A stretch of DNA of 20,190 nucleotides, taken from a virus. Where the stretch lies: the IMG/VR virus record IMGVR_UViG_3300008448_000876, positions 1-20,190 of that record; one strand, 5' to 3'. The notes under the pieces were generated by a model, which did not search any database, had not been told where the DNA came from, and saw only the letters and a program-made list of their open reading frames with translations. Positions 7,901 through 14,873 of this stretch are shown here, piece by piece (the first letter of the stretch is position 1; every line of letters begins with the position of its first letter). A program made the translations under genes and the position numbers.

Positions 7901-9359
7901 CTTGGTCAGCTAAATTACAAGCTGTTCCTATACAATTATTACCATTTCTTGCATACTCAGGAAAAACAGTATTAACATCAAACCCTTTTGCTATTAAATC
8001 ATCAGCAGTTTTACGCATGGTTTCTACATACGCATTTTTACTTGTATTGCCTTTATTTACTTGGTCTTGAATAGCTTGATATTGTGCAAGTAAAGCTTCT
8101 AATTCACTAGGAGGATTAGTAACTGTATCACCATCTGCATACATATCAATCCAACCACCATCTTTAGCAGATTGAATATTATCAAGCATTGGATTTTTAG
8201 CAGGTTCTTGTCTAGATATAGTATTAATCATATCTAAAATTTCTTCATCTGAATAAACACCTCTAAGTTGTTCTAATGCATCATAACTACTATCAGTTAA
8301 AGGTTTATAAGAGCCAAACATATCTATAGTAGCCTTTTCTGTAAAAGGATTATAAATACCTTGATTCTTCATTTGAAACCTTAAAGAATTTAATCTAGCT
8401 CTTGTTTCAGTAGGAGATTTAACATAAGTATTAAATGGAGTATCTTTAGCATCTTTACCATAAGATTCTATTAAATTTACATCAGATTGAGGCATTAATA
8501 TACCATTCCAATCAGAAGTATGACTAATTTCATGTACAGCTGTATCTGCTAAATTATCATCAGCTACATTATCTCTAAGGCGTATCATAGGACTAAACTT
8601 AGAAGAAGGAGTATACTTATCAAGTGCTCTATAAGGATTACTTACATAGTTAAAATAATTAGTATTATCTACATTTTCAGGACGTGTAGTTTCTCTAAAT
8701 TTATCTACAATAGGATTATCTATAAAATTATCAAAATCTTTTCTTGCTAAAAAAAACTTACTTTGTCCTGATATATTAGAAACTTCATCTTTTCCAAGAA
8801 AATCATCATTACCTCCATTTAAATAAGTATTAAAATCTTGATTAGATAAAGTTTGAAAATCTACATTATTTATAGCACTTACTCTAGCATCTCTCATTTG
8901 TTCCCAATAAGGCTTAGTAAAAGAAGTTTTAGAATAATTAGGAATAATTTTTTCACCTCGTATATTACTTAACGACCTTTCTCCAAAATTACTATCTAAA
9001 TATCCTGCACGTCTAGCTCCAAGTTTATTACCACTTGGATTATCTAATGAAACAGATTTTTGTAACATACTTTGACCCATTGGAGAGTTAGTCCAATCTC
9101 GCATATAATTTGCATAAGGATTTCCAAAAGTAGCTGGAGGGTTTTCTCCTCCTACTATATCTCCATCAGCATGTTTATTAATCTTTCTTTCTTGACGTAA
9201 CATCTCAGCAGTAGGCTTGCGGCCAGAACCTCTATTAGCTCTAATATTATCCCATAATCCTCTAGGAGAATAAGAACCATCTGCTCTTTTAATTAGACCT
9301 CCTTGTTTATACATAGAAGCATCCTCTTCTGCATTATACATATCTAACCAATTACTCAT
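1947..9359 (-). CDS. Giant 2470-aa multidomain virion protein: two zincin-like domains, a cysteine hydrolase and a lytic transglycosylase
   Basis: The layout reads as follows. A zincin-like metallopeptidase lies at about 230-395, with H276-E277-x-x-H280 and E318 in SPTETRAR as likely third zinc ligand. An NlpC/P60- or CHAP-like hydrolase lies at about 412-650, with C476 in GNNCIGTAC and H546 in PYHAFTV. A lytic-transglycosylase-like domain lies at about 735-905, with E756 in GAETKFG and SIGPFQL ending at 805. A proline-rich hinge follows at about 1123-1138, then a module duplicated at 1186-1231 and 1503-1550, and unrecognised modules to about 2240. A second zincin lies at about 2265-2440, with H2286-E-L-G-H2290 and E2382 or H2384 as candidate third ligand. 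Short GG peptides separate modules. No signal peptide is visible. The start is one base after the stabilisation-protein stop (TAATATG). Position downstream of that gene is typical of crAss-like cargo proteins. I infer envelope and peptidoglycan opening at infection. No RNA-polymerase DxDxD motif was found here. Confidence 0.88.
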   Translation of the reverse strand: MSNWLDMYNAEEDASMYKQGGLIKRADGSYSPRGLWDNIRANRGSGRKPTAEMLRQERKINKHADGDIVGGENPPATFGNPYANYMRDWTNSPMGQSMLQKSVSLDNPSGNKLGARRAGYLDSNFGERSLSNIRGEKIIPNYSKTSFTKPYWEQMRDARVSAINNVDFQTLSNQDFNTYLNGGNDDFLGKDEVSNISGQSKFFLARKDFDNFIDNPIVDKFRETTRPENVDNTNYFNYVSNPYRALDKYTPSSKFSPMIRLRDNVADDNLADTAVHEISHTSDWNGILMPQSDVNLIESYGKDAKDTPFNTYVKSPTETRARLNSLRFQMKNQGIYNPFTEKATIDMFGSYKPLTDSSYDALEQLRGVYSDEEILDMINTISRQEPAKNPMLDNIQSAKDGGWIDMYADGDTVTNPPSELEALLAQYQAIQDQVNKGNTSKNAYVETMRKTADDLIAKGFDVNTVFPEYARNGNNCIGTACNLADQAGDKFYPEGSSFFIDNALAAKYAKNNPKASRYLEQDERFIEPGDIIQFKRGLNEKAGPYHAFTVYSIGEPNADGDRVVTVVGTHGSGPIVKEDAYILGKDNKLYSNLYGSRDRTPHATQLLKRREGSDNSYNELVTQRDAIKQQILAIDPQYFTPKEDIRSGDYKQTAFELNDQGQGNEYGKYVQTKDSGTDRYGNKLVPTVNIQTLNPGTVDQAYNARSYIDATNSGLTSMLTKYSDPQYKYDYMRSHNISSDEYDAIVKNMVGIYGAETKFGTDYVGKEKEVMGVKVPAPEWPWATKMADKLGIINQEEKSIGPFQLTYNQLPEAYRKTIKGHDLYNPMTAADATMEYLTAGLPLLRKRANTTAETATENNPYSSNITKDNYLEYIPYLYNMRGWLKGDEATMQNKGDILKGDAGYKQLVDQYSNNVLQVIPTMFTTPEPLEVTPQQKNGGYVQSFKNGGCCNDNMYKAGGWIDMYNAGSWVEDSSLPTPTTPSFYDAYPDRTLTNYQMGTDKAPMYKDGGPTGGGNNPIYVTDPNDPRLKAYEDSLMAYNVGNMQIADYNAAVRIGRAQGTPLKVKPGSMTLVPFPGTNILPIESKFASPTGTALGPIDANPFLWRSYSRFKKPVQKVIFNDNVPQPPQPPQPPPPPPHGIEIIEPIIRNKTEFKDLVLPTEEYDEQPIRQVAPQGSSQPMLRMAANPKFNLGKGKRTKEAVVDELGNPRNVYYYGDKAISKEEYSKLWDAQNNKFAQGGPIMYGGGGFLGLGNKSPYRQYYDMDAPKSLGESPSWRAYTYAKSGSYSPVTQDPFETLNGSPLLKRVKYDDATGFNYMVDKEGQPYGPIEMEGDDAFNLTRFIINPYRGKFQTYDLGYKKDGTHQTPFPQTNNPEEQKANIFKDLYGQNLIKYGDNRRKAFRKTSKFMDKRVDPLFEGAWYDYNAFNLNNGKTEARTPGVNLDDISAVNPYFTNMSVNPESGRKYFEQKYAQEYIEGLGKQYGMDAVSAAHSSGIPVGYRKELNPNFNKFADKRLTPIDENAVVDEMGTPKYNYYNGDKLITQDEFNKAASAYSDVAPSQAVLVNPNFQKDLDKVAPAYIDYLRKYKGYSRRQARKEVDAKLYKKEDGGPVMYGPGGGVNTLEGNMIANVLMNRNRDKDFVQRAYAVGENPNSPMFNLFDPEEFGSKMSHKMGWGEDNNGQAYMFPTVMNSKDEAIKVPNQYADYISSEGYKNATGIPMYNAGSTVWTNQDTPLYAAGTPTPTSTQNFRNDRSLNTSRYRIGDVIPTGMDYKTPAAGTYDYNKDVQPYHTMRLHAPDTTMMGNGSFVGGEDNIIGVRGPNDNIKLQVDPATGMPIVNFKGVEVMPYNKWQSEFEEKQSREDFIKEQKQKYLKDGYSGLQKGLGVDFDNFPKDVEDLYGNQYDYLRNNYAMEQYAKENNIDLSSRADWVETLSPEYKKIIANSKYGTMLQPSAWDRGLSGLQQIGNTLLPGKPFDYRIKGLTTKELQEANDSWLSGTDIFSPINIIGRNTANYLSNRGVSTGSNFKQLPGFFSGQNMPNVSEGTVMAFDPTTYSALATLPETINGLYRGVNFLNNEANLLRTSGLKNYSLDKGMQLAANAYNKSKVGPIKLGPIGKEYASGFYQGFNDIKEGRPFFETFPITQKQVNKVKTLQNDAANTATNFVKDWYFPDRSTNPNPTLDKTAYDAAQKVLNKAGFSLSPIWNDRIILDAHPILADVRKNNVAKDVAASLNVDVNEPIVKFFVDEITKMRPTASGFVSPKAPNMPVTFRNHGFYFNKPSTIQHVNAHELGHTATAADNTWGLISSYNPSAYKYLTANTDNPVGMEFKNAMLEPNNEYKLFREDLDAKGIFSLNQDIKNAPSHLQQTLNDLYDKSYLWEGYPGEMHSDLMSARLQGYQDIMSNYGYSHSDAIKALKKPEPITLDYLIHKGNLDRFFKPTTSQTVKHKLIRGFHKDGGSVKNNNSNTWLDSYN
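4509..4553 (-). repeat. Inter-domain peptide, GGPVMYG type (residues 1603-1617)
   Basis: KKEDGGPVMYGPGGG follows duplicated module copy 2 and precedes a module containing DKDFVQRAY and SHKMGWGEDN with a YMFPTV strand. Confidence 0.7.
4710..4853 (-). repeat. Duplicated module, copy 2 (residues 1503-1550 of the giant protein)
   Basis: The segment runs NPNFN, then NAVVDEMGTPKYNYYNGDKL, then TQDEFNKAAS, and is the partner of copy 1 at 5667-5804. A further NPNF start occurs shortly after this copy without the rest of the module. Confidence 0.75.
5619..5657 (-). repeat. Inter-domain peptide, GGPIMYG type (residues 1235-1247)
   Basis: FAQGGPIMYGGGG directly follows duplicated module copy 1. It is nearly the same as the peptide after copy 2 and resembles NGGPVGMYG in the neighbouring large protein. 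Confidence 0.7.
5667..5804 (-). repeat. Duplicated module, copy 1 (residues 1186-1231 of the giant protein)
   Basis: The segment runs NPKFN, then EAVVDELGNPRNVYYYGDKA, then SKEEYSKLWDAQ. It matches copy 2 at 4710-4853 in order and spacing: NPxFN, AVVDE(L/M)G, a YY-GDK strand and an acidic helix. Each copy is followed by a GGP(I/V)MYG peptide. The similarity is at protein level; the DNA has diverged. Confidence 0.75.
5965..5991 (-). repeat. 9-bp tandem repeat encoding a Pro-Gln-Pro hinge
   Basis: Three tandem copies of GGTTGAGGA (plus-strand sense, last copy with one end mismatch) lie next to a run of GGA/GGG triplets at 5951-5966. Read on the minus strand they encode PQPPQPPQPPPPPP, a stiff proline-rich hinge in the middle of the 2470-aa protein (about residues 1123-1138). 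Confidence 0.85.
6318..6350 (-). repeat. Inter-domain peptide, MYKDGGP type (residues 1004-1014)
   Basis: MYKDGGPTGGG lies just before the unrecognised module that begins NPIYVTDPNDPRLKAYEDSL. It combines the MY and DGGP elements seen in the other linkers. Confidence 0.65.
6453..6500 (-). repeat. Inter-domain peptide, WIDMY type (residues 954-969)
   Basis: MYKAGGWIDMYNAGSW follows the lytic-transglycosylase domain. It is preceded by two further GG peptides (QKNGGY and FKNGGCC) within about 20 residues. Confidence 0.7.
8127..8165 (-). repeat. Inter-domain peptide, WIDMY type (residues 399-411)
   Basis: KDGGWIDMYADGD separates the first zincin-like domain from the cysteine hydrolase. Related peptides occur at the N terminus (NWLDMYN, residues 3-9), at 957-969 and at the extreme C terminus (NTWLDSYN). 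Confidence 0.7.
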
Positions 9360-9360
9360 A

Positions 9361-12300
9361 TTATCTAGAATTTAAAGCGTACGCAGCTTTAGCTGAATGT
9401 ACTACTAGTTTATTATTAGGTGTATTATTATAAGTTAGTTCTACCATGAACCATACATCTTTTAACCTTCTAGTTAATCGTGGTCTTACAGCAGAAAGAT
9501 TTAAATTATCAAATATATTTTGATTTACGTCTAACACTCTATCAGAAGGTACACGTAAATTCCAAATAGTTTTATGTCTTCTTGCATAATTATCTCTACT
9601 ACTTAAATCTGCTTTATTAGGAATCAAAGTAATCCAATCAGTATTTTGATAATTATTAAATATACGAATAGACTCAAAGAAATCTGTATAATCTATTTGA
9701 GCTAAAGCATCGTAATAGTAAGAATCATTAGGAGCTTGTTGAGTATTATGTTTATACCCTTCTGCTATAATCTCTAAATTATTTAATACTTTTTCTGTAG
9801 TAGTAGAAGTGTTTAAAACAAAACTTAAAGTAGAATAATCAGGTACACGTGCTTGATAAAAATTACCATACCTTCCATAGTTATGGATATACAATATTTC
9901 ATTGTATAAATTATTTGGGTCAGGAGAAAAGATATTTAACTTATCATTAAGATATACTTTAGGATAATGAGTGTATTCACCTATATACCCATCTAATAAA
10001 TCATTATAAACTAATGTTAAATAAAAGTCAGAAGTCTTATCTAAAAAAGTCATATAGAATTCATTATGCCTAAAATCATAAGTACAATGAATACCTTCAT
10101 AGATATAAGGATTATCTTTAACCTGAATGTTACCTGAGATTCTATTATACAAGAAAGCATTTAATCCTTTAATATCAGATAAAGGTTCTAAACCTTCTCC
10201 TTTATATCTATACATTTTTCTAGCAAGAGTATCAAACCATATCATACTATAGTCAGATACAGACATACCAAACTGATGTTTAGTACCTGTCTTAGTAGAA
10301 ATATAATCATACCTTTCTAATATACCTGAACTACCTAATACTAAATTAGCAGCAGTACTATCAGCTTCTTGAATTAACTTTTGTTCGTTAATTTGTAATT
10401 GACCAAACGCTCTATCTTGAAAAAAGAATAATTTATCTTTAAATACAAGTAAGTTATTTAAAGGCCCATAAGCTGACTCTACATCTAAATATGCACCAGG
10501 TTTAAAGTTACTCCAAGATTCTACTAACTCTCCATCTTGTTTAGGTTCAGACTTCCATACTCTACAATCAAATCTAAGAGATACATCTCCTAACGCAGGT
10601 TTAGCAAAGTATGTATAAGCAGTTTTATTTGTATGATTGTATACAGGGTCTACATTAAAATATTCTGCTGCTCCTATTCTAAACGCATTAGACCAAGCAG
10701 AAGAAGTTAAACTCCCAGGACTTTCTGTAATCCTACTTCTATTAGGTACACCTGTATAAATTAAATTAGTAGTATTATTATAATTTCTTCTATAATCAAC
10801 TGCTACATAAGTTTCACAAGGAAAGTATGCCCAATGCGTTAATAATTGTGCGGAACTACCATCATTTAAAAATTCTTGGCCTTCAGCTCTATCAAAAAAT
10901 TGTACTACATGATCTACTATAGTTACTGCAGTATCTCCTCCAAATATTCTAGTAGATACAATTCCACGAGAAGATATATCAATTAAATTATTACAAGGAA
11001 TGTATTCACTTAAAGCTCTAGCAAAATAACCATGTCCACCAAAAGGACCTCCTTGAATAGACCTTGTATAATTACTTAAATAGTAAGAAGTTAAAGTTCC
11101 ATAAACAAATTGCTCACTTAAAAACGCATCTCCTCCAAATGCAAGATTATTCCAATTAGAAGCAGGACCTTCAGTTAATTCTACAAACACAGAATTATTA
11201 CCATAAGAATATGCACTAGCAGAAGTTCCTAATCCTCCACCAGGAGTGCCTGATAAATCTTTAGGAGTGCAGTTATGAACAGTTCGTATACCTCCTGTAT
11301 AATCAGCAGTTATACCTGTATCATATCTTCTATTGTCCCCTCCAGCTGTTATAGAAGTAGCTTTTTGAATAGGATAAGGGTTTTGACTTAATACATTTTT
11401 TATAGGAGCTGGGTAAGCACTAGTTTCATGTAAATCATAAACTTTATGTCTTCTTCCTTGAGCAGTTATTGTATTACTTGATTCAAGAGCATAAGTACCA
11501 TTTAATTGTACAGGTGAATTGTTATATTCATCTGCTAATTGCTTAGAACTAACACTATTGTATATTCCTAAAACATCTAACGCATCAGTTCCTCCATACC
11601 CTACAAATTTATCAAACAAAAAGTCAGGACTATGAAAAGTCCAACAATCAAACCAAATATTATTTTCAGTTGCACCATAATGATCATACTTATTAAAAGT
11701 ACTTCCTTCACACAAAAAAACTTCTTCAGGAGCAGGTGATACATTATATGCTTTTAAAGTAGGTAAAAATAATCCTTGTCCTAATATATGTTTATCTTCT
11801 TGTTTTTTAGGAACACGAACAATAGAAGCTTTTTTATATTGTGGTGGTACATTACTAAAATCAATAGTAAATCTAATTCCTAAAGGTTTACCATATAAAT
11901 AATTTTCAGTTGCAGAACCAACAGTTTTATCTATTTTAACTATACTAGTATGTAAGTTAGTAGATTCAATTGTACTACGGTTATTATTACTTACAGGATA
12001 TACTGCACCATCTGTAGTGTCAGGCATAAACATGTGAGGCATCCTAATATCCCCAATCCAATTCACATAAGTAGGATTATCCAGCTCATCAAAAAAGACA
12101 ATACCAAATCTTTCCATCTCATCTCTTCTATAACCTACGAATATATCATATTTATAAGGAGAGTTGTTGTTAGACAATGAGTTACCTCTACTAGCATAGT
12201 ATCTATCTTCAGACCAAAATGTAGTTCCTGTATTAGTACCAGCTGTTAAGTGAGGAGCAAATACAGGAGTCCCTTGATCATTTTTATTATCTAGTAAAGT

Positions 12301-14868
12301 AGTTTCTGTAACAAACTCATAAGATACATTAGGACCTGCTCCACCTAATACATTACTATTAGGTTGGTATAAATAATTAGTATCAAGAGTAGGAGCTTGT
12401 GCATTATAATCTTGAACACAATCATGTTCTTCAGGAATTAAATAAGGTGTTGTTACAGCTACTCCATTTTCTTGAGTAATTTGATAACCTAAATTTGCAT
12501 CTACTGTATAAGATTTATTAGAAGTATTAATAACATCTCTAATTATAGTAGTAGAACTGTTTATAGGAAATCTATAGGCTCTAGCATCCCAATCTACTAT
12601 TTGAGTTCCTAATGCTACATTACCTAAAAATAAAGTTTGTTTTTTAGCAACTAATGTTTTAGCACGTATAATAGAAGAAGTAAAAGCAGTAAATTCATCT
12701 AATGTAATAGGTACTTTAGTTTCATTACCTGATATAAGTAAATCTACTGAACCATTTGCAGGAATAGAAATTTCTGGTATTACATTAATTTCTGGAGTAC
12801 TTGTATTATCTCTATAATACAAAGTAGCAAATTCTATTGTATCAAAATTAGTATCTACATTTTGTACTTCTACTCTAATTGATTTACCTGCTACAGTAGG
12901 TTTAGGGTCATTAGTATTTGTATTATCTAATAAAGGTTTTGTAGGATAATAAGTATTAGGTACAGTAACATTTTCTGAAGCATCTATAATAGGAATTAAC
13001 TGAGAAGTTCTACCAAATCTTGTTTCTGAACCATTTATATTTTTTAATCTGTATGCTACTTGATATACTCCCATGTATAATCCACCACCATCTATAACTT
13101 CTGTTACTTGTGGTAAGTCCATAGATAAAGAAGGAAGTAATCTTAATTCATCTACTGTTAAACTAGCTACATTAGGGTCAGCTACATTTATTTGTCTAGG
13201 TACATTATAGTTATCTGTCCAATAAATTTTTTGAATAAATTCATTTTCATATCTACCTTCTATCATTCCTGGATTAGCAATAGGACGATATTTAGTAAGA
13301 TTTAAAACAGGATTATGATAAACTAAAGAAATATTATAGTTTGCACTATTTGCATAATCTCCTGCTCTATTATAATAAAGTTTCCATATTTGACCATCTG
13401 TTATAGGAAGATTAGGACCTCCCCATGTTGTAGGGTCATCTGGATCTACTGCACCTGTAGTAGTAAATAAATATAAATTATCATTTTGAGCATCTCTTAA
13501 ATTAGTCCATCCTATTAAAGAAGGATTAGTAGCTCCTGGTATATTATTTATAGTAACTAAACTATAATTCATTACAGGACCTGATACTTTTAAGTAATCT
13601 AAATTAAAATCTATATCATAAGAATATGGACTACTTGCTGGAATAGAAGCTTCTATAAATACAAAAATCTGTGGTTTAATAGTAGCTCCATTATTAAAAG
13701 GAGTGTCAGATAAATTTACAGTAAACTGTACAGCTCCAAGATTATTTAAATTTTGAGATAATACTTGACTATAAACTCTAGCACATCTTTGAGTACCTGT
13801 TAATTGATACCCTCCTGTAATATTAGGAAATTCATAAGTAAGAGAAGGAGAAGGATCATTCCAACCATTACCCATGTACATGTAAACTTTTAATGTAAAA
13901 GTTACATTAGCATTATTTAAAGCTCCTACATAATAACTTAAATCAAAGTTATAAGGACCTGCTGGATAATCTTGTATATTGTATAAATTATTTTGAAGAG
14001 TATCATAAGAGATTAAAGCAGCTGAAGCATCTCTAGCAGAAATTAAACTTGTGTAAGTATCACGGTATCTAATTCTAGAAATACCTTTAGCTATTACTGC
14101 TCCTGTGCTGCTTATTATACCAGTTCCTAAATTTACATTATATGTAGGAGTTCCAGTTGCACCACCAATCCATCTATTGTCTAATTGCCATTGATTAGGT
14201 CCTGCTGCACCTGTATAAAAAATATTACCTACTGGTAATAAATTCATGTTTATATTATAATCAGGTAATGTAGGATCACTAGATATTAAATTCTCACAAT
14301 CATAATCTACTGGACTATATCCTGTTATAGTATAATTATTTACTACATTTCCTGAATAAAATAATCCTGTTGTTATAGTGTCACAATTAGGAACACTTAA
14401 TGTAACAGTACCTGTATAAGTAGTACTATAAGTAGGACTAAATACTCCACTAATACTATAAGTAGAAGATGCTGTAATAAGAGCATTTATAAATATAGAA
14501 TTAGTATTTACAAAAGAAATTACATCATTTAAAAATCTATCTATAGAAATGTATGTAAAAGTAAAAAGAACTAATGTTCCATTTAAATAAAATTCTAAAC
14601 TATAAGATTGATTTATAGTTAATGTATTTCCTATTTTATTTAAATCAAATATTAATGAAGTAGTACATGGTACATTAGGAATACTTATTATAGAAGTATT
14701 ACCTTTAATATTAGATCTAACAGCTAATGTACCTCCATCATCTGTAGTTACTCTAAAATTTTTAGATTCATAAACTACATTCTCAGGGACTTTACCAAAA
14801 GCTATATCCTTATTTAATAAACCTCCTAAATCTTTTATTCCAGAAGGTCCTTGAGTTTCTTCAGCCAT
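9361..14868 (-). CDS. Tail stabilisation (muzzle) protein, P22 gp10-like, crAss-like type, with a large N-terminal insertion
   Basis: At 1835 aa this is the structural protein expected at the distal end of a crAss-like short tail. Diagnostic stretches are the N-terminal ENVVYESKNFRVTTDDGG (residues 29-46) with LAVRSNIKGN, the IGWTNLRDA block from 452, the IYWTDNYNVPRQINVA block, and the LLVFKDKLFFFQDRAFG to LERYDYIS block (about 1473-1525). As I recall, the last is the most conserved part of the P22 gp10/crAss stabilisation family. Residues about 58-450 are a Thr/Asn/Ser-rich beta-structured stretch where relatives I remember have only a short connection, so it looks like an inserted decoration domain. 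It starts five bases after the 266-aa gene and ends one base before the giant cargo gene, implying one late transcript. The role is structural and the exact homologue number is not assigned. Confidence 0.87.
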   Translation of the reverse strand: MAEETQGPSGIKDLGGLLNKDIAFGKVPENVVYESKNFRVTTDDGGTLAVRSNIKGNTSIISIPNVPCTTSLIFDLNKIGNTLTINQSYSLEFYLNGTLVLFTFTYISIDRFLNDVISFVNTNSIFINALITASSTYSISGVFSPTYSTTYTGTVTLSVPNCDTITTGLFYSGNVVNNYTITGYSPVDYDCENLISSDPTLPDYNINMNLLPVGNIFYTGAAGPNQWQLDNRWIGGATGTPTYNVNLGTGIISSTGAVIAKGISRIRYRDTYTSLISARDASAALISYDTLQNNLYNIQDYPAGPYNFDLSYYVGALNNANVTFTLKVYMYMGNGWNDPSPSLTYEFPNITGGYQLTGTQRCARVYSQVLSQNLNNLGAVQFTVNLSDTPFNNGATIKPQIFVFIEASIPASSPYSYDIDFNLDYLKVSGPVMNYSLVTINNIPGATNPSLIGWTNLRDAQNDNLYLFTTTGAVDPDDPTTWGGPNLPITDGQIWKLYYNRAGDYANSANYNISLVYHNPVLNLTKYRPIANPGMIEGRYENEFIQKIYWTDNYNVPRQINVADPNVASLTVDELRLLPSLSMDLPQVTEVIDGGGLYMGVYQVAYRLKNINGSETRFGRTSQLIPIIDASENVTVPNTYYPTKPLLDNTNTNDPKPTVAGKSIRVEVQNVDTNFDTIEFATLYYRDNTSTPEINVIPEISIPANGSVDLLISGNETKVPITLDEFTAFTSSIIRAKTLVAKKQTLFLGNVALGTQIVDWDARAYRFPINSSTTIIRDVINTSNKSYTVDANLGYQITQENGVAVTTPYLIPEEHDCVQDYNAQAPTLDTNYLYQPNSNVLGGAGPNVSYEFVTETTLLDNKNDQGTPVFAPHLTAGTNTGTTFWSEDRYYASRGNSLSNNNSPYKYDIFVGYRRDEMERFGIVFFDELDNPTYVNWIGDIRMPHMFMPDTTDGAVYPVSNNNRSTIESTNLHTSIVKIDKTVGSATENYLYGKPLGIRFTIDFSNVPPQYKKASIVRVPKKQEDKHILGQGLFLPTLKAYNVSPAPEEVFLCEGSTFNKYDHYGATENNIWFDCWTFHSPDFLFDKFVGYGGTDALDVLGIYNSVSSKQLADEYNNSPVQLNGTYALESSNTITAQGRRHKVYDLHETSAYPAPIKNVLSQNPYPIQKATSITAGGDNRRYDTGITADYTGGIRTVHNCTPKDLSGTPGGGLGTSASAYSYGNNSVFVELTEGPASNWNNLAFGGDAFLSEQFVYGTLTSYYLSNYTRSIQGGPFGGHGYFARALSEYIPCNNLIDISSRGIVSTRIFGGDTAVTIVDHVVQFFDRAEGQEFLNDGSSAQLLTHWAYFPCETYVAVDYRRNYNNTTNLIYTGVPNRSRITESPGSLTSSAWSNAFRIGAAEYFNVDPVYNHTNKTAYTYFAKPALGDVSLRFDCRVWKSEPKQDGELVESWSNFKPGAYLDVESAYGPLNNLLVFKDKLFFFQDRAFGQLQINEQKLIQEADSTAANLVLGSSGILERYDYISTKTGTKHQFGMSVSDYSMIWFDTLARKMYRYKGEGLEPLSDIKGLNAFLYNRISGNIQVKDNPYIYEGIHCTYDFRHNEFYMTFLDKTSDFYLTLVYNDLLDGYIGEYTHYPKVYLNDKLNIFSPDPNNLYNEILYIHNYGRYGNFYQARVPDYSTLSFVLNTSTTTEKVLNNLEIIAEGYKHNTQQAPNDSYYYDALAQIDYTDFFESIRIFNNYQNTDWITLIPNKADLSSRDNYARRHKTIWNLRVPSDRVLDVNQNIFDNLNLSAVRPRLTRRLKDVWFMVELTYNNTPNNKLVVHSAKAAYALNSR

Positions 14869-14873
14869 AATTT

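Noticed and set aside
1-9359. Virion RNA polymerase expected among crAss-like giant proteins
   Set aside because: No DxDxD-type catalytic motif or polymerase-like block was found in either large protein. If the phage has one, it is outside the window.
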